A stretch of DNA of 64,000 nucleotides from Chryseobacterium sp. SSA4.19 (GTDB lineage Bacteria > Bacteroidota > Bacteroidia > Flavobacteriales > Weeksellaceae), in assembly GCF_022601875.1 (NCBI RefSeq), contig NZ_JAKVIP010000024.1, positions 1 to 64,000 on the forward strand. The letters are read 5' to 3'. Below the pieces are notes generated by a model, which was not told the origin of the DNA, made no database searches, and worked only from the letters and a program-made list of their open reading frames with translations. Each line of letters opens with the position of its first letter. Within the stretch, counting starts at the first letter, position 1. The translations under genes were made by a program, and so were the position numbers. Below, piece by piece: positions 35,687 to 45,421 of the stretch.

Positions 35687-36109
35687 CTAACCGTATTTCC
35701 TATTAGAATTATAATTGCCTGCCGGATGGATTCCGTGAAAATTATTATACGTGTAATAAAGGTCTTTAAAATAAATTTCGGTCTCGACTTCATATTTTTC
35801 AATCACCAGATCAGTTTTCTGTCTTTTAGAAACTGCAGGGATATGATTCTCTTTAATCGCTTTTTTGTTGCAATGACAGTATAAATGATCATTTTCTACG
35901 TGTTGCTCAAGATCCATAACCACAATTTCCGTCTGCGCATACCTCTTGGATTTTTCAAAGGTTTCCTGCTCCAGTGTAAACCATGGTTCACCATGATAAA
36001 AAAAATGGTCGATAATTTCAGGATGGTTACTGTCTTTTTTTTCTAAAGGGGCAGCTGAGGAATAGCCATTGCATTTTGTGCACATGGCAACCTGTATTTT
36101 TATAGACAT
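35687..36109 (-). CDS. Hypothetical protein with Cys pairs
   Basis: Protein of 140 residues, cytoplasmic. CTKC at 10-13 and YCHC at about 77-80 could form a zinc site. The C-terminus is rich in Tyr, Asn and Gly. I do not recognise the family. Followed by a shared terminator. A 640-bp non-coding stretch precedes its start. Confidence 0.5.
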   Translation of the reverse strand: MSIKIQVAMCTKCNGYSSAAPLEKKDSNHPEIIDHFFYHGEPWFTLEQETFEKSKRYAQTEIVVMDLEQHVENDHLYCHCNKKAIKENHIPAVSKRQKTDLVIEKYEVETEIYFKDLYYTYNNFHGIHPAGNYNSNRKYG

Positions 36110-36332
36110 ATTACTGGATTTATAGTGTTGTAGCTTTCCTACATCAGAAGTTGTGCCATATCCGTAAAATTGGGAAAAAATTATACGGTTACTTTTTGAC
36201 GCAGAGTAGTAATGAGAATTATTACTATTCAGACAATTCTAAATCACAAAAGATAAATGATCTTAATATATCGAAGAATTATTCTGAATAACAGTAAAGC
36301 CTTGACTGCAGTTTTTTAATAATATATTATTA

Positions 36333-36369
36333 AAAAATTAATCCGGATAAATGTTACGGATTAATTTTT
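36333..36369. terminator. Orphan terminator-like hairpin in a long intergenic region
   Basis: Perfect 12-bp inverted repeat AAAAATTAATCC / GGATTAATTTTT with a 13-nt loop. No annotated gene ends here on either strand, so it may close a small RNA. A second hairpin, AAAAGTGT / ACACTTTT, is at 36442-36464. Confidence 0.5.
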
Positions 36370-36494
36370 CGGTAGTTTTTTATAGTCTTGCATATAAAAA
36401 TGGTAAAGAAAAAATTCTTTTTTTGAAAAATTTGATGGCTAAAAAGTGTTTTTTATACACTTTTAGTTAAAAAAAAATAAATATATTTTAACGT

Positions 36495-36720
36495 TTCTTA
36501 TCATATCATTTAAATAGATCATTTAAATAATATTTTTTTATATTTTTTAATGTAATCAATTGTTGATTCAAGTATTACGGCGTTAATAAGTATAAATGAT
36601 ATGATAACCTTATCATTAATTTTATACAATTCTTATCATAAAAAATCGATATGTAAATTGTTGATATGTAACTGATAGCATTAATTTTATTTTTTTTATT
36701 CAATTGAATTTTTATATTTG
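36495..36720 (+). promoter_or_regulatory. Promoter/operator region of the xylan locus
   Basis: The 11-mer TTCTTATCATA occurs at 36495-36505 and again at 36630-36640; between them ATGATAACCTTATCAT at 36601-36616 is a perfect inverted repeat containing the same TTATCAT core. A -7-like TATATTTG lies at 36713-36720, 28 bp before the regulator gene. Together they look like operators, perhaps for the Nudix regulator itself. The whole stretch is very AT-rich, so chance matches are possible. Confidence 0.4.
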
Positions 36721-36748
36721 TGATGTTACATAAATGTTAACGATTTAA

Positions 36749-37474
36749 ATGAGCCCTAATTTTATTCATACGTATGTATCTGTCGACTGTGTTGTATTCG
36801 GATTTGATTACGAAAACAGGTTAAATATTTTACTGGTTCAGCGGCACGTTGATGAAGTTCCGGTAGAACGGCAGAAAAAATTACCGGGCAGCCTGATTTT
36901 TAGCGATGAGGATGTAGACGATGCTGCGCAGCGTGTTCTCCATGAACTGACTGGTATTAAGAAAATGGTGCTTAAACAGTTCAAATGTTTTGCAGATCCT
37001 TCACGGGCCAACAATAAGCATGACATTAAATGGATGGGAGAGGAATACAAGCATGATATTGACAGGATTATCACCGTAGCCTATCTTTCGCTTTGTAAAA
37101 TTGATCATAAGATCAACAGCACAAAGTATGATACGGTAGACTGGTTCCCGATTGATGAAGTTCCTTCATTACCGTTTGACCACAATAAAATTATCAGTGA
37201 ATCTCTGGTAGAAATCAGAAAATGGATAGAATCGGATTTCACCATTATTTTTGAACTGCTTCCGAAAAGATTTACCATCAGACAGCTGTATCAGCTCTAC
37301 ACTGCATTAAGTGAAAAGCATATTGATATTAAAAACTTTCATAAAAAAATATCGTCTTTCAACTATATTGTTCCGTTGGATGAAATTGAAAAAAATGTAT
37401 CTCACCGGGCAGCACGATATTATAAGTTCGATGCTAAAATTTACAAGAAAAACAATACCAAACTAATCAAATAA
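36749..37474 (+). CDS. Nudix-family transcriptional regulator of pentose use (AraR/NrtR type)
   Basis: Protein of 241 residues: Nudix fold about 8-150, then a winged-helix-like C-terminal domain about 165-235 (FTIRQLYQLYTALSEKHIDIKNF). The Nudix box is degenerate: RVLHELTGI replaces REUXEEXGU, with the first Glu changed to Val and the second Glu of the EE pair to Leu, so hydrolysis is unlikely. This matches the Bacteroidota AraR group, which binds a sugar and DNA. It is the first gene of the xylan locus, 18 bp from xylulokinase, and is the only candidate regulator of it in the window. Confidence 0.85.
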   Translation: MSPNFIHTYVSVDCVVFGFDYENRLNILLVQRHVDEVPVERQKKLPGSLIFSDEDVDDAAQRVLHELTGIKKMVLKQFKCFADPSRANNKHDIKWMGEEYKHDIDRIITVAYLSLCKIDHKINSTKYDTVDWFPIDEVPSLPFDHNKIISESLVEIRKWIESDFTIIFELLPKRFTIRQLYQLYTALSEKHIDIKNFHKKISSFNYIVPLDEIEKNVSHRAARYYKFDAKIYKKNNTKLIK

Positions 37475-37492
37475 CACGCTTCTATATAAATT

Positions 37493-38977
37493 ATGTATTT
37501 ACTAGGCTATGACATCGGCAGTTCTTCCGTAAAAGTTTGTCTCATCGAGGCATCCAGTGGAAAAGTGATTGCTTCAGAATTTTCCCCCAAAAAGGAAATG
37601 AAAATCACCGCTGTGAATCCCGGATGGGCAGAGCAGAATCCTGCTGACTGGTGGACGAATCTGAAACTTGCTCACGAAGCTGTCATGCATGAATCGGGAG
37701 TACATGCGGAAGATATTAAAGGTATTGGAATTACATGGCAGATGCATGGTCTTATTCTTGTTGATAAAGATCAGAATTTACTGAGACCTTCCATCATCTG
37801 GTGCGACAGCCGTGCGGTTCCTTATGGGGAAAAAGCCTTCAGGGAAATCGGGGAAGAAAAATGTTTATCACACCTTCTGAATTCACCGGGAAATTTCACA
37901 GCTTCAAAACTGGCCTGGGTAAAAGAAAATGAACCGGAAATTTTTGATAAGATTGATAAAATCATGCTTCCGGGAGATTATATTGCCATGAGGCTTTCCG
38001 GACATATCGGGATGACGATTGAAGGATTATCAGAAGGTATTTTCTGGGATTTCAAAAACAACTGCATTTCAGAAGATGTTATCAATCATTACGGAATTCC
38101 AAAAAGTTTTTTTCCGGAAATTGTTCCTACTTTCGGAATTCAGTCTACGGTTTCTGCCTCTGCGGCTCAGGAGCTGGGATTAAAAGAAGGGACACCGATT
38201 TCTTACCGAGCGGGAGACCAGCCGAATAATGCACTTTCATTAAATGTTTTTAATCCGGGAGAGATTGCTTCTACAGCAGGAACTTCAGGAGTCGTATATG
38301 GAGTTTTGGATCAGCTTGAGTATGACAGATTATCAAGAGTCAATACATTTGCCCACGTCAACCACACCTTAGAGCAAACCCGACTTGGTGTTCTGCTTTG
38401 CATCAATGGGACGGGCATTTTAAACTCATGGCTGAAGCATAATTTCGCCACTTCACTGTCTTCTTACGGCGACATGAATGAGCTGGCTTCACTTTCACCC
38501 ATAGGTTCCAAAGGCTTAAGCATCGTACCGTTTGGAAACGGAGCAGAAAGGGTTTTGGAGAATAAGGAAACCAATTGCTCCATTCACGGAATCAATTTCA
38601 ACATTCATACAAAAGGAGATATTCTGCGTGCGGCGCAGGAAGGAATCGTATTTTCTTACGAGTACGGAATGAATATCATGCGGAATATTGGGATGAATAT
38701 CGAGGTGATCCGGGCCGGAAATGCCAATATGTTTTTAAGTTCAATTTTTCGCCAGTCGCTTTCCAGTGTCAGCAATGCGGTAATTGAGCTTTACGATACC
38801 GACGGAGCTGTGGGAGCTGCAAGAGCGGCGGGAATAGGAATAGGGTTTTATGCAGATTCCAAAGAAGCATTTGCATCACTAGAAAAAATTGCAGTGATAG
38901 AGCCTGAACACGAGAAACAAGAACAATATCTGGAAGCCTATACAAGATGGAAACATCATCTTAATGAAATAATCTAA
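37493..38977 (+). CDS. xylB: Xylulokinase
   Basis: Protein of 494 residues of the FGGY kinase family: N-terminal phosphate motif LLGYDIGSSSVKVCLIE, the xylulose-site WQMHGLILVD (about 83-92), the catalytic Asp in SYRAGDQPNNALS, and GTGILNSWLKH and the C-terminal AARAAGIG. It phosphorylates D-xylulose to xylulose-5-phosphate for the pentose phosphate pathway. It lies between the regulator and xylose isomerase. Cytoplasmic. Confidence 0.95.
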   Translation: MYLLGYDIGSSSVKVCLIEASSGKVIASEFSPKKEMKITAVNPGWAEQNPADWWTNLKLAHEAVMHESGVHAEDIKGIGITWQMHGLILVDKDQNLLRPSIIWCDSRAVPYGEKAFREIGEEKCLSHLLNSPGNFTASKLAWVKENEPEIFDKIDKIMLPGDYIAMRLSGHIGMTIEGLSEGIFWDFKNNCISEDVINHYGIPKSFFPEIVPTFGIQSTVSASAAQELGLKEGTPISYRAGDQPNNALSLNVFNPGEIASTAGTSGVVYGVLDQLEYDRLSRVNTFAHVNHTLEQTRLGVLLCINGTGILNSWLKHNFATSLSSYGDMNELASLSPIGSKGLSIVPFGNGAERVLENKETNCSIHGINFNIHTKGDILRAAQEGIVFSYEYGMNIMRNIGMNIEVIRAGNANMFLSSIFRQSLSSVSNAVIELYDTDGAVGAARAAGIGIGFYADSKEAFASLEKIAVIEPEHEKQEQYLEAYTRWKHHLNEII

Positions 38978-39075
38978 AACGAATCAGCGGAAAAAATTCC
39001 TTGGCACTTACTGATCTTTCTACATCAGTGAGAAGGGAATCACTACGCAAACTTTAAATAAAATAAATAAAAAAT

Positions 39076-40404
39076 ATGAACACTTTAACAGGTACGAAAG
39101 AGTTTTTTACAGGTATCGACAAAATTAAATTTGAAGGAAAGGAAAGCAGAAACCCAATGGCATTCCGCTATTATGATGCTGAAAAAATTGTCATGGGAAA
39201 ACCGATGAAAGACTGGACGCGTTTTGCAATGGCCTGGTGGCATACCTTATGTGCTAATGGAAGCGATCCGTTTGGAGGACCTACCATTCACCATCCTTGG
39301 GATATCGGAAATGACGCCGTTACCAGAGCAATGCACAAAATGGACGCCGGTTTTGAATTCATGTCCAAAATGGGCTTTGAATATTACTGTTTCCATGATA
39401 TCGACATGGTAGACCCAGCCGACAACTGGAAAGACTATGAGAAAAACCTTCTGACAGTTGTAGAATATGCAAAGCAGAAGCAGGCAGAGTCAGGAATCAA
39501 ACTTCTTTGGGGAACAGCCAATGTATTTACCCATGAAAGATATATGAACGGTGCTTCTACCAACCCTAACTTTGATGTATTGGCTTGCGCCGGAACCCAG
39601 GTTAAAAATTCTATTGATGCAACCATTGCTCTTGGCGGGGAAAATTATGTTTTCTGGGGTGGAAGAGAAGGCTATATGAGCCTTTTAAATACGGATATGA
39701 AGCGTGAAAAAGATCATTTGGCACGTTTCCTTTCCATATCAAGAGATTATGCGCGCCAACAGGGTTTCAAAGGAACTTTCCTGATCGAGCCTAAACCGAT
39801 GGAGCCTACCAAACACCAATACGACTACGATTCTGAAACCGTAATCGGATTTCTGAGACACTACGGATTGGATAAAGACTTTAAATTAAATATTGAAGTA
39901 AACCATGCTACGTTGGCCGGCCATACTTTCGAGCACGAGCTTCAGGCAGCAGTAGATGCAGGAATGCTAGGAAGCATCGATGCGAATAGAGGAGATTACC
40001 AGAACGGTTGGGATACGGATCAGTTCCCGATAGACTACTTAGAGATGGTACAGGCGTGGCTCGTGCTTCTCCCTGCAGGCGGATTAGGAAAAGGAGGAGT
40101 AAATTTTGACGCAAAGATCAGAAGGAATTCTATCGATCCGGAAGACTTGTTCATCTCTCATATTTCGGGAATGGATGTATTTGCAAAAGGTCTTTTGGCT
40201 GCTGCAGACATTCTTGAAAATTCTGACTATAAAAAACTGAGAACAGACCGCTATGCCTCTTTTGATAAAGGGAACGGGAAAGCGTTTGAAGAAGGAGCTC
40301 TTACCTTGGAAGATCTTCAGAGAATAGCTCATGAAATCGGTGAACCTCAGCCAAAAAGCGGAAAACAGGAATTGTTTGAGGCTATTGTAAACATGTATAT
40401 CTAA
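39076..40404 (+). CDS. xylA: Xylose isomerase
   Basis: Protein of 442 residues, the class II length. Catalytic H107 and D110 lie in [10 protein letters not shown]; metal-binding segments [18 protein letters not shown] and [14 protein letters not shown] and the GSIDANRGD segment are all intact. It converts D-xylose to D-xylulose. About 98 bp separates it from xylB, and a terminator-like hairpin follows, so xylA may be expressed above the SusC gene. Confidence 0.97.
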   Translation: MNTLTGTKEFFTGIDKIKFEGKESRNPMAFRYYDAEKIVMGKPMKDWTRFAMAWWHTLCANGSDPFGGPTIHHPWDIGNDAVTRAMHKMDAGFEFMSKMGFEYYCFHDIDMVDPADNWKDYEKNLLTVVEYAKQKQAESGIKLLWGTANVFTHERYMNGASTNPNFDVLACAGTQVKNSIDATIALGGENYVFWGGREGYMSLLNTDMKREKDHLARFLSISRDYARQQGFKGTFLIEPKPMEPTKHQYDYDSETVIGFLRHYGLDKDFKLNIEVNHATLAGHTFEHELQAAVDAGMLGSIDANRGDYQNGWDTDQFPIDYLEMVQAWLVLLPAGGLGKGGVNFDAKIRRNSIDPEDLFISHISGMDVFAKGLLAAADILENSDYKKLRTDRYASFDKGNGKAFEEGALTLEDLQRIAHEIGEPQPKSGKQELFEAIVNMYI

Positions 40405-40410
40405 AAAAGT

Positions 40411-40471
40411 AAAAAGGCTGTTTAACATTAAGGATTTTTATCAACTGACACTACGTACGGGCAGCCTTTTT
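40411..40471 (+). terminator. Terminator-like hairpin between xylA and the SusC gene
   Basis: AAAAAGGCTG / CAGCCTTTTT with a loop of about 41 nt and a T-rich 3' arm. It probably lowers readthrough into the SusC gene or marks the SusC 5' leader. Confidence 0.6.
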
Positions 40472-40501
40472 ATTCAACCCTAATATTTAAAAATAATAAT
40501 T

Positions 40502-43378
40502 ATGAACCGATTTTATTTTGCTAAAACCAATAAGGCTGCGCTGTTTTTTGCAATGGCTTTGCTGCCTTCAGGCATGGTTTACTCACAGGTTAAAAAAGAT
40601 ACGGTAACAAAAGAGAAGAAGATCGATGAGGTGGTTGTTATCGGGTATGGTACCCAAAGAAAAGAAGCGGTCACCGGATCTGTTGCTACGGTAAAAGGAG
40701 ACGTATTACGTGAAGTTCCTTCTGCAAACATTACTCAGGCTTTACAGGGAAGAACTGCCGGAGTAGATATTTCTCAGACCTCATCAAAACCGGGAGCTGC
40801 GATGCAGATCAGAATCCGAGGAGCAAGATCTTTTACAGGAACTAATGATCCTTTAATCGTTTTAGATGGCATTCCATTTATTGGGTCGCTAGGTGATATT
40901 AGTTCTAATGATATCAAAAGTATAGACATCTTAAAGGATGCTTCTGCAACGGCTATTTACGGATCAAGGGGCGCAAATGGTGTTATCTTGGTGACAACAA
41001 ACAGAGGATCAAAAGGGCAAAAACCCAGATTCACTTATAATTCATTCACAGGAGTTCAAACGTTATTTTCCAGATATCCAATGATGGATGGTCCAAAATT
41101 GGCAAAACTTAGAGCTGATGCCGGAAATATTTATGGATTAGGAACAGATGAAACGTTGGATACCAATACAGACTGGCAAAAACTGTATTACAAACCGGCT
41201 ATGATGACGAGTCATGATGTGGGTGTTTCAGGTGGAACAGATGGTGGTAATTATAATGTAGGTTTATCCTATTTTAAGCAGGATGCTCTAATTCCAATTC
41301 AGAATTATGAAAGATTTTCATTAAGAATTGGTTTGGATCAGCAGGTGGGTAAAAGTTTTAAATTCGGATTTACAACCAATACAAACTATACAGTGTCTGA
41401 AGGAAATGGTGTATCAGGAGCACCGATATTAGGTTACTCCCCTTTAGCTAATCCTTATAATCCGGATGGTAGTATTAAGAGAAGCATGAGTACCGCATCA
41501 AATGTAGATCAATCTTGGATCTATATAAGAAAGACACTTGAGAATTTAGGAGATAAATACGTTGATGAAAGTAAAGGTTTTAGTTCATATAATAATATAT
41601 ATGGTGAAGTAAGCTTACCTATTACTGGTTTAAAATACAGATTAAACGTTGGATTGGATTACCTTACTTCCAATAGTGGAAATTACACAGGAGTAGGAGT
41701 ATTTAATGTAAATGCAGCAACACCTTCTAGTGCAGGAAGAGGAAATAACCAAACCTACCATTGGACTTTAGAGAATTTATTAACCTATGACAGAACGTTT
41801 GGAAAGCATAAAATCAATGCAGTAGCTTTATATTCAGCAGAAGGAACCAGATATGTGAGCACATATATGAGTGCTAAGAATGTACCTGCAGACTTTTTTC
41901 AATATTATAATTTAGGACAGTCACCACAGGCGGATATTTCTGTAAAACCAGAGGATCAGGTGTATTGGCGGAGAGGGCTTTTGTCTTATATGGGTCGTGC
42001 AATGTACACATATGATAATAAGTACATGATTACGGCTACACTCCGTGCAGATGGTGCATCTGTTTTGGCACCGGGTAACAAGTGGCATACGTATCCCGCA
42101 ATATCGTTAGGTTGGAATCTGGCTAATGAATCTTTCATGCAGAGCATGAAATTTATCAACCAGTTTAAACTAAGATATGGATGGGGACAGACATCTAACC
42201 AGGCAGTTGACCCTTATACGACATTAGGATCTCTACAGGTAACTCCTTATAACTTTGGATCTTCAAATACAACAGGAGTTTATATATTAACTGCCCCAAA
42301 TACTGGTTTAGGATGGGAATATTCTAAAACAAATAATTTTGGAGTCGATTTTGGTCTATTTAACAATAGAATCACAGGAACAGTAGAATATTACAGAACA
42401 AAGACTGAAAAAGTTTTATCTGGTACGAGACTACCTCCTTCAGGCGGTATTGATAGAGTGACTAATAATATAGGACAGATAGAAAACAAAGGTTGGGAAG
42501 TTTCACTTAACGGTAGTATCATAAATAATCCAGACGGTTTTAGTTGGGATGCAGGTATAAACTGGTACGCAAACAGAAATCAGATTTTAGCTTTATCTTC
42601 AGGAACTACACGTGATGAAATTAACAATTGGTTTGTAGGGCACAATATTAACGCTATTTATGATTATCAAAATATTGGTTTGTGGCAGCAAGGTGATCCG
42701 TATCTCAATATATTAGAACCAGGTGGTAATGTGGGAATGATTAAAGTTCTTTACACCGGAGGTTACAATGCAGATGGTAGTCCTGTTAGAGCAATAAATA
42801 CAACCGATAGACAAATTATTGATACAGCTCCGGACTGGCAGGGTGGTTTTAATATGAGATTTTCTTATAAAAACTTTGAGTTAAGTACAGTAGGTGCATT
42901 TCAGCATGGTGGGGTTTTGATTAGTTCTATTTACGGTTCTTCAGGTTATCTTAACAGGTTAACAGGAAGAGGTAACAATGTTGATGTAGAATATTGGACA
43001 GCAGACAACCCAAATGTAAGAAATCCTAAACCGGGAGGAATTATGAGTGGAGATAATCCAAAATATGGTTCTACGCTTGCTTATTTCGATGGATCATATC
43101 TTAAATTAAGAACGATAACATTAGGTTATAATATAAAGAAAGAGTTCTTAGATGATTTGAAGTTAAGCAGTCTTAGAATTTATTTTACGGTGACTAACCC
43201 TTTAGTTTTATTCTCTCCTTATCACAAAGAGTCTGGTATGGATCCGGAACCTAATTCTTACGGAAACCAGAATCAGGCGGTTAACAGTAGCCTTCCTTAT
43301 AACAGCCGTCAGCTTATTATAGGGGCCAATAATCCATCTACGCGTAATTATCTAATGGGAATCAATTTATCTTTTTAA
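40502..43378 (+). CDS. SusC/RagA-family TonB-linked outer-membrane transporter
   Basis: Protein of 958 residues. Signal peptide (cleavage near MVYSQ, residue 29), TonB-box DEVVVIGYGTQRKEAVTGS, plug about 58-170 with KDASATAIYGSRGANGVILV, then the barrel to NYLMGINLSF. It lacks the carboxypeptidase-like extension usual in SusC proteins, so it is short for the family. With SusD it takes up xylo-oligosaccharide-type ligands. The 5' part is GC-richer than the rest, which turns AT-rich from about 40830, unlike its flanks. Confidence 0.92.
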   Translation: MNRFYFAKTNKAALFFAMALLPSGMVYSQVKKDTVTKEKKIDEVVVIGYGTQRKEAVTGSVATVKGDVLREVPSANITQALQGRTAGVDISQTSSKPGAAMQIRIRGARSFTGTNDPLIVLDGIPFIGSLGDISSNDIKSIDILKDASATAIYGSRGANGVILVTTNRGSKGQKPRFTYNSFTGVQTLFSRYPMMDGPKLAKLRADAGNIYGLGTDETLDTNTDWQKLYYKPAMMTSHDVGVSGGTDGGNYNVGLSYFKQDALIPIQNYERFSLRIGLDQQVGKSFKFGFTTNTNYTVSEGNGVSGAPILGYSPLANPYNPDGSIKRSMSTASNVDQSWIYIRKTLENLGDKYVDESKGFSSYNNIYGEVSLPITGLKYRLNVGLDYLTSNSGNYTGVGVFNVNAATPSSAGRGNNQTYHWTLENLLTYDRTFGKHKINAVALYSAEGTRYVSTYMSAKNVPADFFQYYNLGQSPQADISVKPEDQVYWRRGLLSYMGRAMYTYDNKYMITATLRADGASVLAPGNKWHTYPAISLGWNLANESFMQSMKFINQFKLRYGWGQTSNQAVDPYTTLGSLQVTPYNFGSSNTTGVYILTAPNTGLGWEYSKTNNFGVDFGLFNNRITGTVEYYRTKTEKVLSGTRLPPSGGIDRVTNNIGQIENKGWEVSLNGSIINNPDGFSWDAGINWYANRNQILALSSGTTRDEINNWFVGHNINAIYDYQNIGLWQQGDPYLNILEPGGNVGMIKVLYTGGYNADGSPVRAINTTDRQIIDTAPDWQGGFNMRFSYKNFELSTVGAFQHGGVLISSIYGSSGYLNRLTGRGNNVDVEYWTADNPNVRNPKPGGIMSGDNPKYGSTLAYFDGSYLKLRTITLGYNIKKEFLDDLKLSSLRIYFTVTNPLVLFSPYHKESGMDPEPNSYGNQNQAVNSSLPYNSRQLIIGANNPSTRNYLMGINLSF

Positions 43379-43389
43379 ATTACAAAATC

Positions 43390-45333
43390 ATGATAAAGTT
43401 TAATAAAAAAATAGTTATAGGAGCATTCTTCTTATCACTTTGTTTATCCAGCTGTAATGAGATTCTGGACGAACAACCAAGATCTAATTATACGGTTGAT
43501 TACTTTAATACTCCGGATGGAGTTACTGCAGGTGTCACATCTCTATATAGAAGTTTACGCTTATTGTATGGTAATGGTTACTTTATGAGTAATTGCCAGA
43601 ATGGTACTGATGAAGCTACTTGGGCGCAAAGTGCGGATGGAAACTTCAAGGAAATGGACTTTTCAGGAAATGGAAATGTTACATCAGCTACTTTCCCGCC
43701 CAGTATGGTTTGGGGATCTGTTTTTCCTTATATCAACACAGCAAATGGAATTGTAGAGAGAGGTCCACAATTTGGGGTATCCGAATCATTAATTTCAGAA
43801 GCAAGATTCTTTAGAGCATTTGATTACTTTATGTTGGTACAGACTTATGGAGGTGTGCCATTGGATTTAGGAGCTGGAGAACTTGCACTCAATACAAATG
43901 CAGTGACAACTTCTAAGAGAAATACAGTTACTGAAGTTTATACAAGAGCTATTTTTCCTGATCTGAAAAAAGCCATAGAAAATTTACCAACTTCTCCAAG
44001 AGTAACCGGAGGAGTAACTAAAAATGTTGCAAGATTGTTTTTGGCAAAAGCCTATCTCACTTATGGATGGTGGCTACAGAATCCTAATAGCATCCCAACT
44101 TATCCTGAAACTCCAAGAACTGATCCGGATGGTCATAATGCACAATGGTATTTCCAGCAGGCTTATGATATTGCCATGACAGGAATTACAAACCCTGGTA
44201 CTTATGGTCTGCAGCCAACTTTCTATGACGTTAATGTAGGTTCTAATGATAGAAATAATGAATGTATGCTCTATGCAGATCATACTCAGGCAAGCGCATT
44301 CTATAATGAATCCGATCCTGTCGGTTTTGGTTCGGGATGGTCTCCTGATAATTTTGCTGCATGGATACATACGTGGAACTATACAAATCTAAAGAGTAGT
44401 AGTTCGGCAACCAACTGGGTAAACGTAAGTTCTGTACAACGTGCCGCAACACAGTCGCTAGGACGTCCATGGGCACGTATGTGTCCTACAATCGGGGTTA
44501 TTCAGAACACATTTGCTGATAAAACAACTGATTCAAGATATGATGGAACTTTCGTAACTACTTATAGAGGAAATTGGGACAAAGCAGGGGTTACTAATCC
44601 TGTTCTGTACAATGCTAATAGTTTACCTGTACAACCAGGAGGAGCAATTCTAAGTTTCCTTAATGATGATTCTCAAATGCCAACTTATCCTTCAGATGCA
44701 GGGCAAAACGGTGTCGGTGCAGGAATATTGCCAGGAAGAGCCGACTGGGTTGTTGCACCAAACGGAATAAGCAGAATTGTATACCCCGGCTTATGGAAAA
44801 TCGGAACCTATCGTACGGATGATCCAAACGGATTAGGCTATCCGAATGCAGGATTGACAAGACCTTTCAACGTGGCAAAATTCTCTGAGTTTTATTTTAT
44901 TGCTGCTGAAGCAGCAGTAAAAGGTGCTTCAGGAACCATGAGCGCAAGAGATCTTATCAATGTTATCCGTGCAAGAGCAGGAAAATGGAAGTTTAATAAT
45001 GCTCAAAATACTACATTTATTGCTGATAATAGTTCAGCTATGACCGCAGCAACACCTTCAAATATTACCATTGATTATATTCTTGCAGAAAGATCACGTG
45101 AATACTATGGTGAATTTTACAGATGGTATGATCTGGTACGTACACAAAAGTGGGGAGAATATGCAGCTACTTATAAAATCGGAGGAACTGCTTATGGAAA
45201 CCATACGCCACAGACAATAACGCGAAATATTCAGAAATTCCATTACCTGAGACCAATCCCACAAGGACAAATAGACGCAATGAGTGGTGCATCTGCTGAA
45301 GAGAAAGCGAAATTCCAGAATCCTGGATACTAA
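43390..45333 (+). CDS. SusD/RagB-family surface glycan-binding lipoprotein
   Basis: Protein of 647 residues. Lipobox SSC (Cys22) followed by NEILDEQPRS; SusD-like N- and C-terminal TPR-rich parts (RFFRAFDYFMLVQTYGG, DYILAERSREYYGEFYRWYDLVRT, and the end HYLRPIPQGQIDAM). It caps the SusC barrel and hands over glycan. It starts 11 bp after susC and is followed by a terminator-like hairpin. At 647 residues it is longer than average, with an insertion around residues 220-350. Confidence 0.93.
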   Translation: MIKFNKKIVIGAFFLSLCLSSCNEILDEQPRSNYTVDYFNTPDGVTAGVTSLYRSLRLLYGNGYFMSNCQNGTDEATWAQSADGNFKEMDFSGNGNVTSATFPPSMVWGSVFPYINTANGIVERGPQFGVSESLISEARFFRAFDYFMLVQTYGGVPLDLGAGELALNTNAVTTSKRNTVTEVYTRAIFPDLKKAIENLPTSPRVTGGVTKNVARLFLAKAYLTYGWWLQNPNSIPTYPETPRTDPDGHNAQWYFQQAYDIAMTGITNPGTYGLQPTFYDVNVGSNDRNNECMLYADHTQASAFYNESDPVGFGSGWSPDNFAAWIHTWNYTNLKSSSSATNWVNVSSVQRAATQSLGRPWARMCPTIGVIQNTFADKTTDSRYDGTFVTTYRGNWDKAGVTNPVLYNANSLPVQPGGAILSFLNDDSQMPTYPSDAGQNGVGAGILPGRADWVVAPNGISRIVYPGLWKIGTYRTDDPNGLGYPNAGLTRPFNVAKFSEFYFIAAEAAVKGASGTMSARDLINVIRARAGKWKFNNAQNTTFIADNSSAMTAATPSNITIDYILAERSREYYGEFYRWYDLVRTQKWGEYAATYKIGGTAYGNHTPQTITRNIQKFHYLRPIPQGQIDAMSGASAEEKAKFQNPGY

Positions 45334-45361
45334 TTAATTTTATTCTTACATTCATATTAAT

Positions 45362-45400
45362 AACAAAGTAGGTGTTTGTAAAAGAGCGCCTGCTTTGTTT
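45362..45400 (+). terminator. Terminator-like hairpin after the SusD gene
   Basis: AACAAAGTAGGTG pairs with CGCCTGCTTTGTT over 13 bp with two G-U pairs and is followed by T residues. Confidence 0.65.
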
Positions 45401-45421
45401 AATGAATAAAAATTGAAGATT

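Noticed and set aside
36838..36990. Active Nudix hydrolase
   Set aside because: The Nudix box lacks the key glutamates and a DNA-binding domain follows, so a regulator is favoured.
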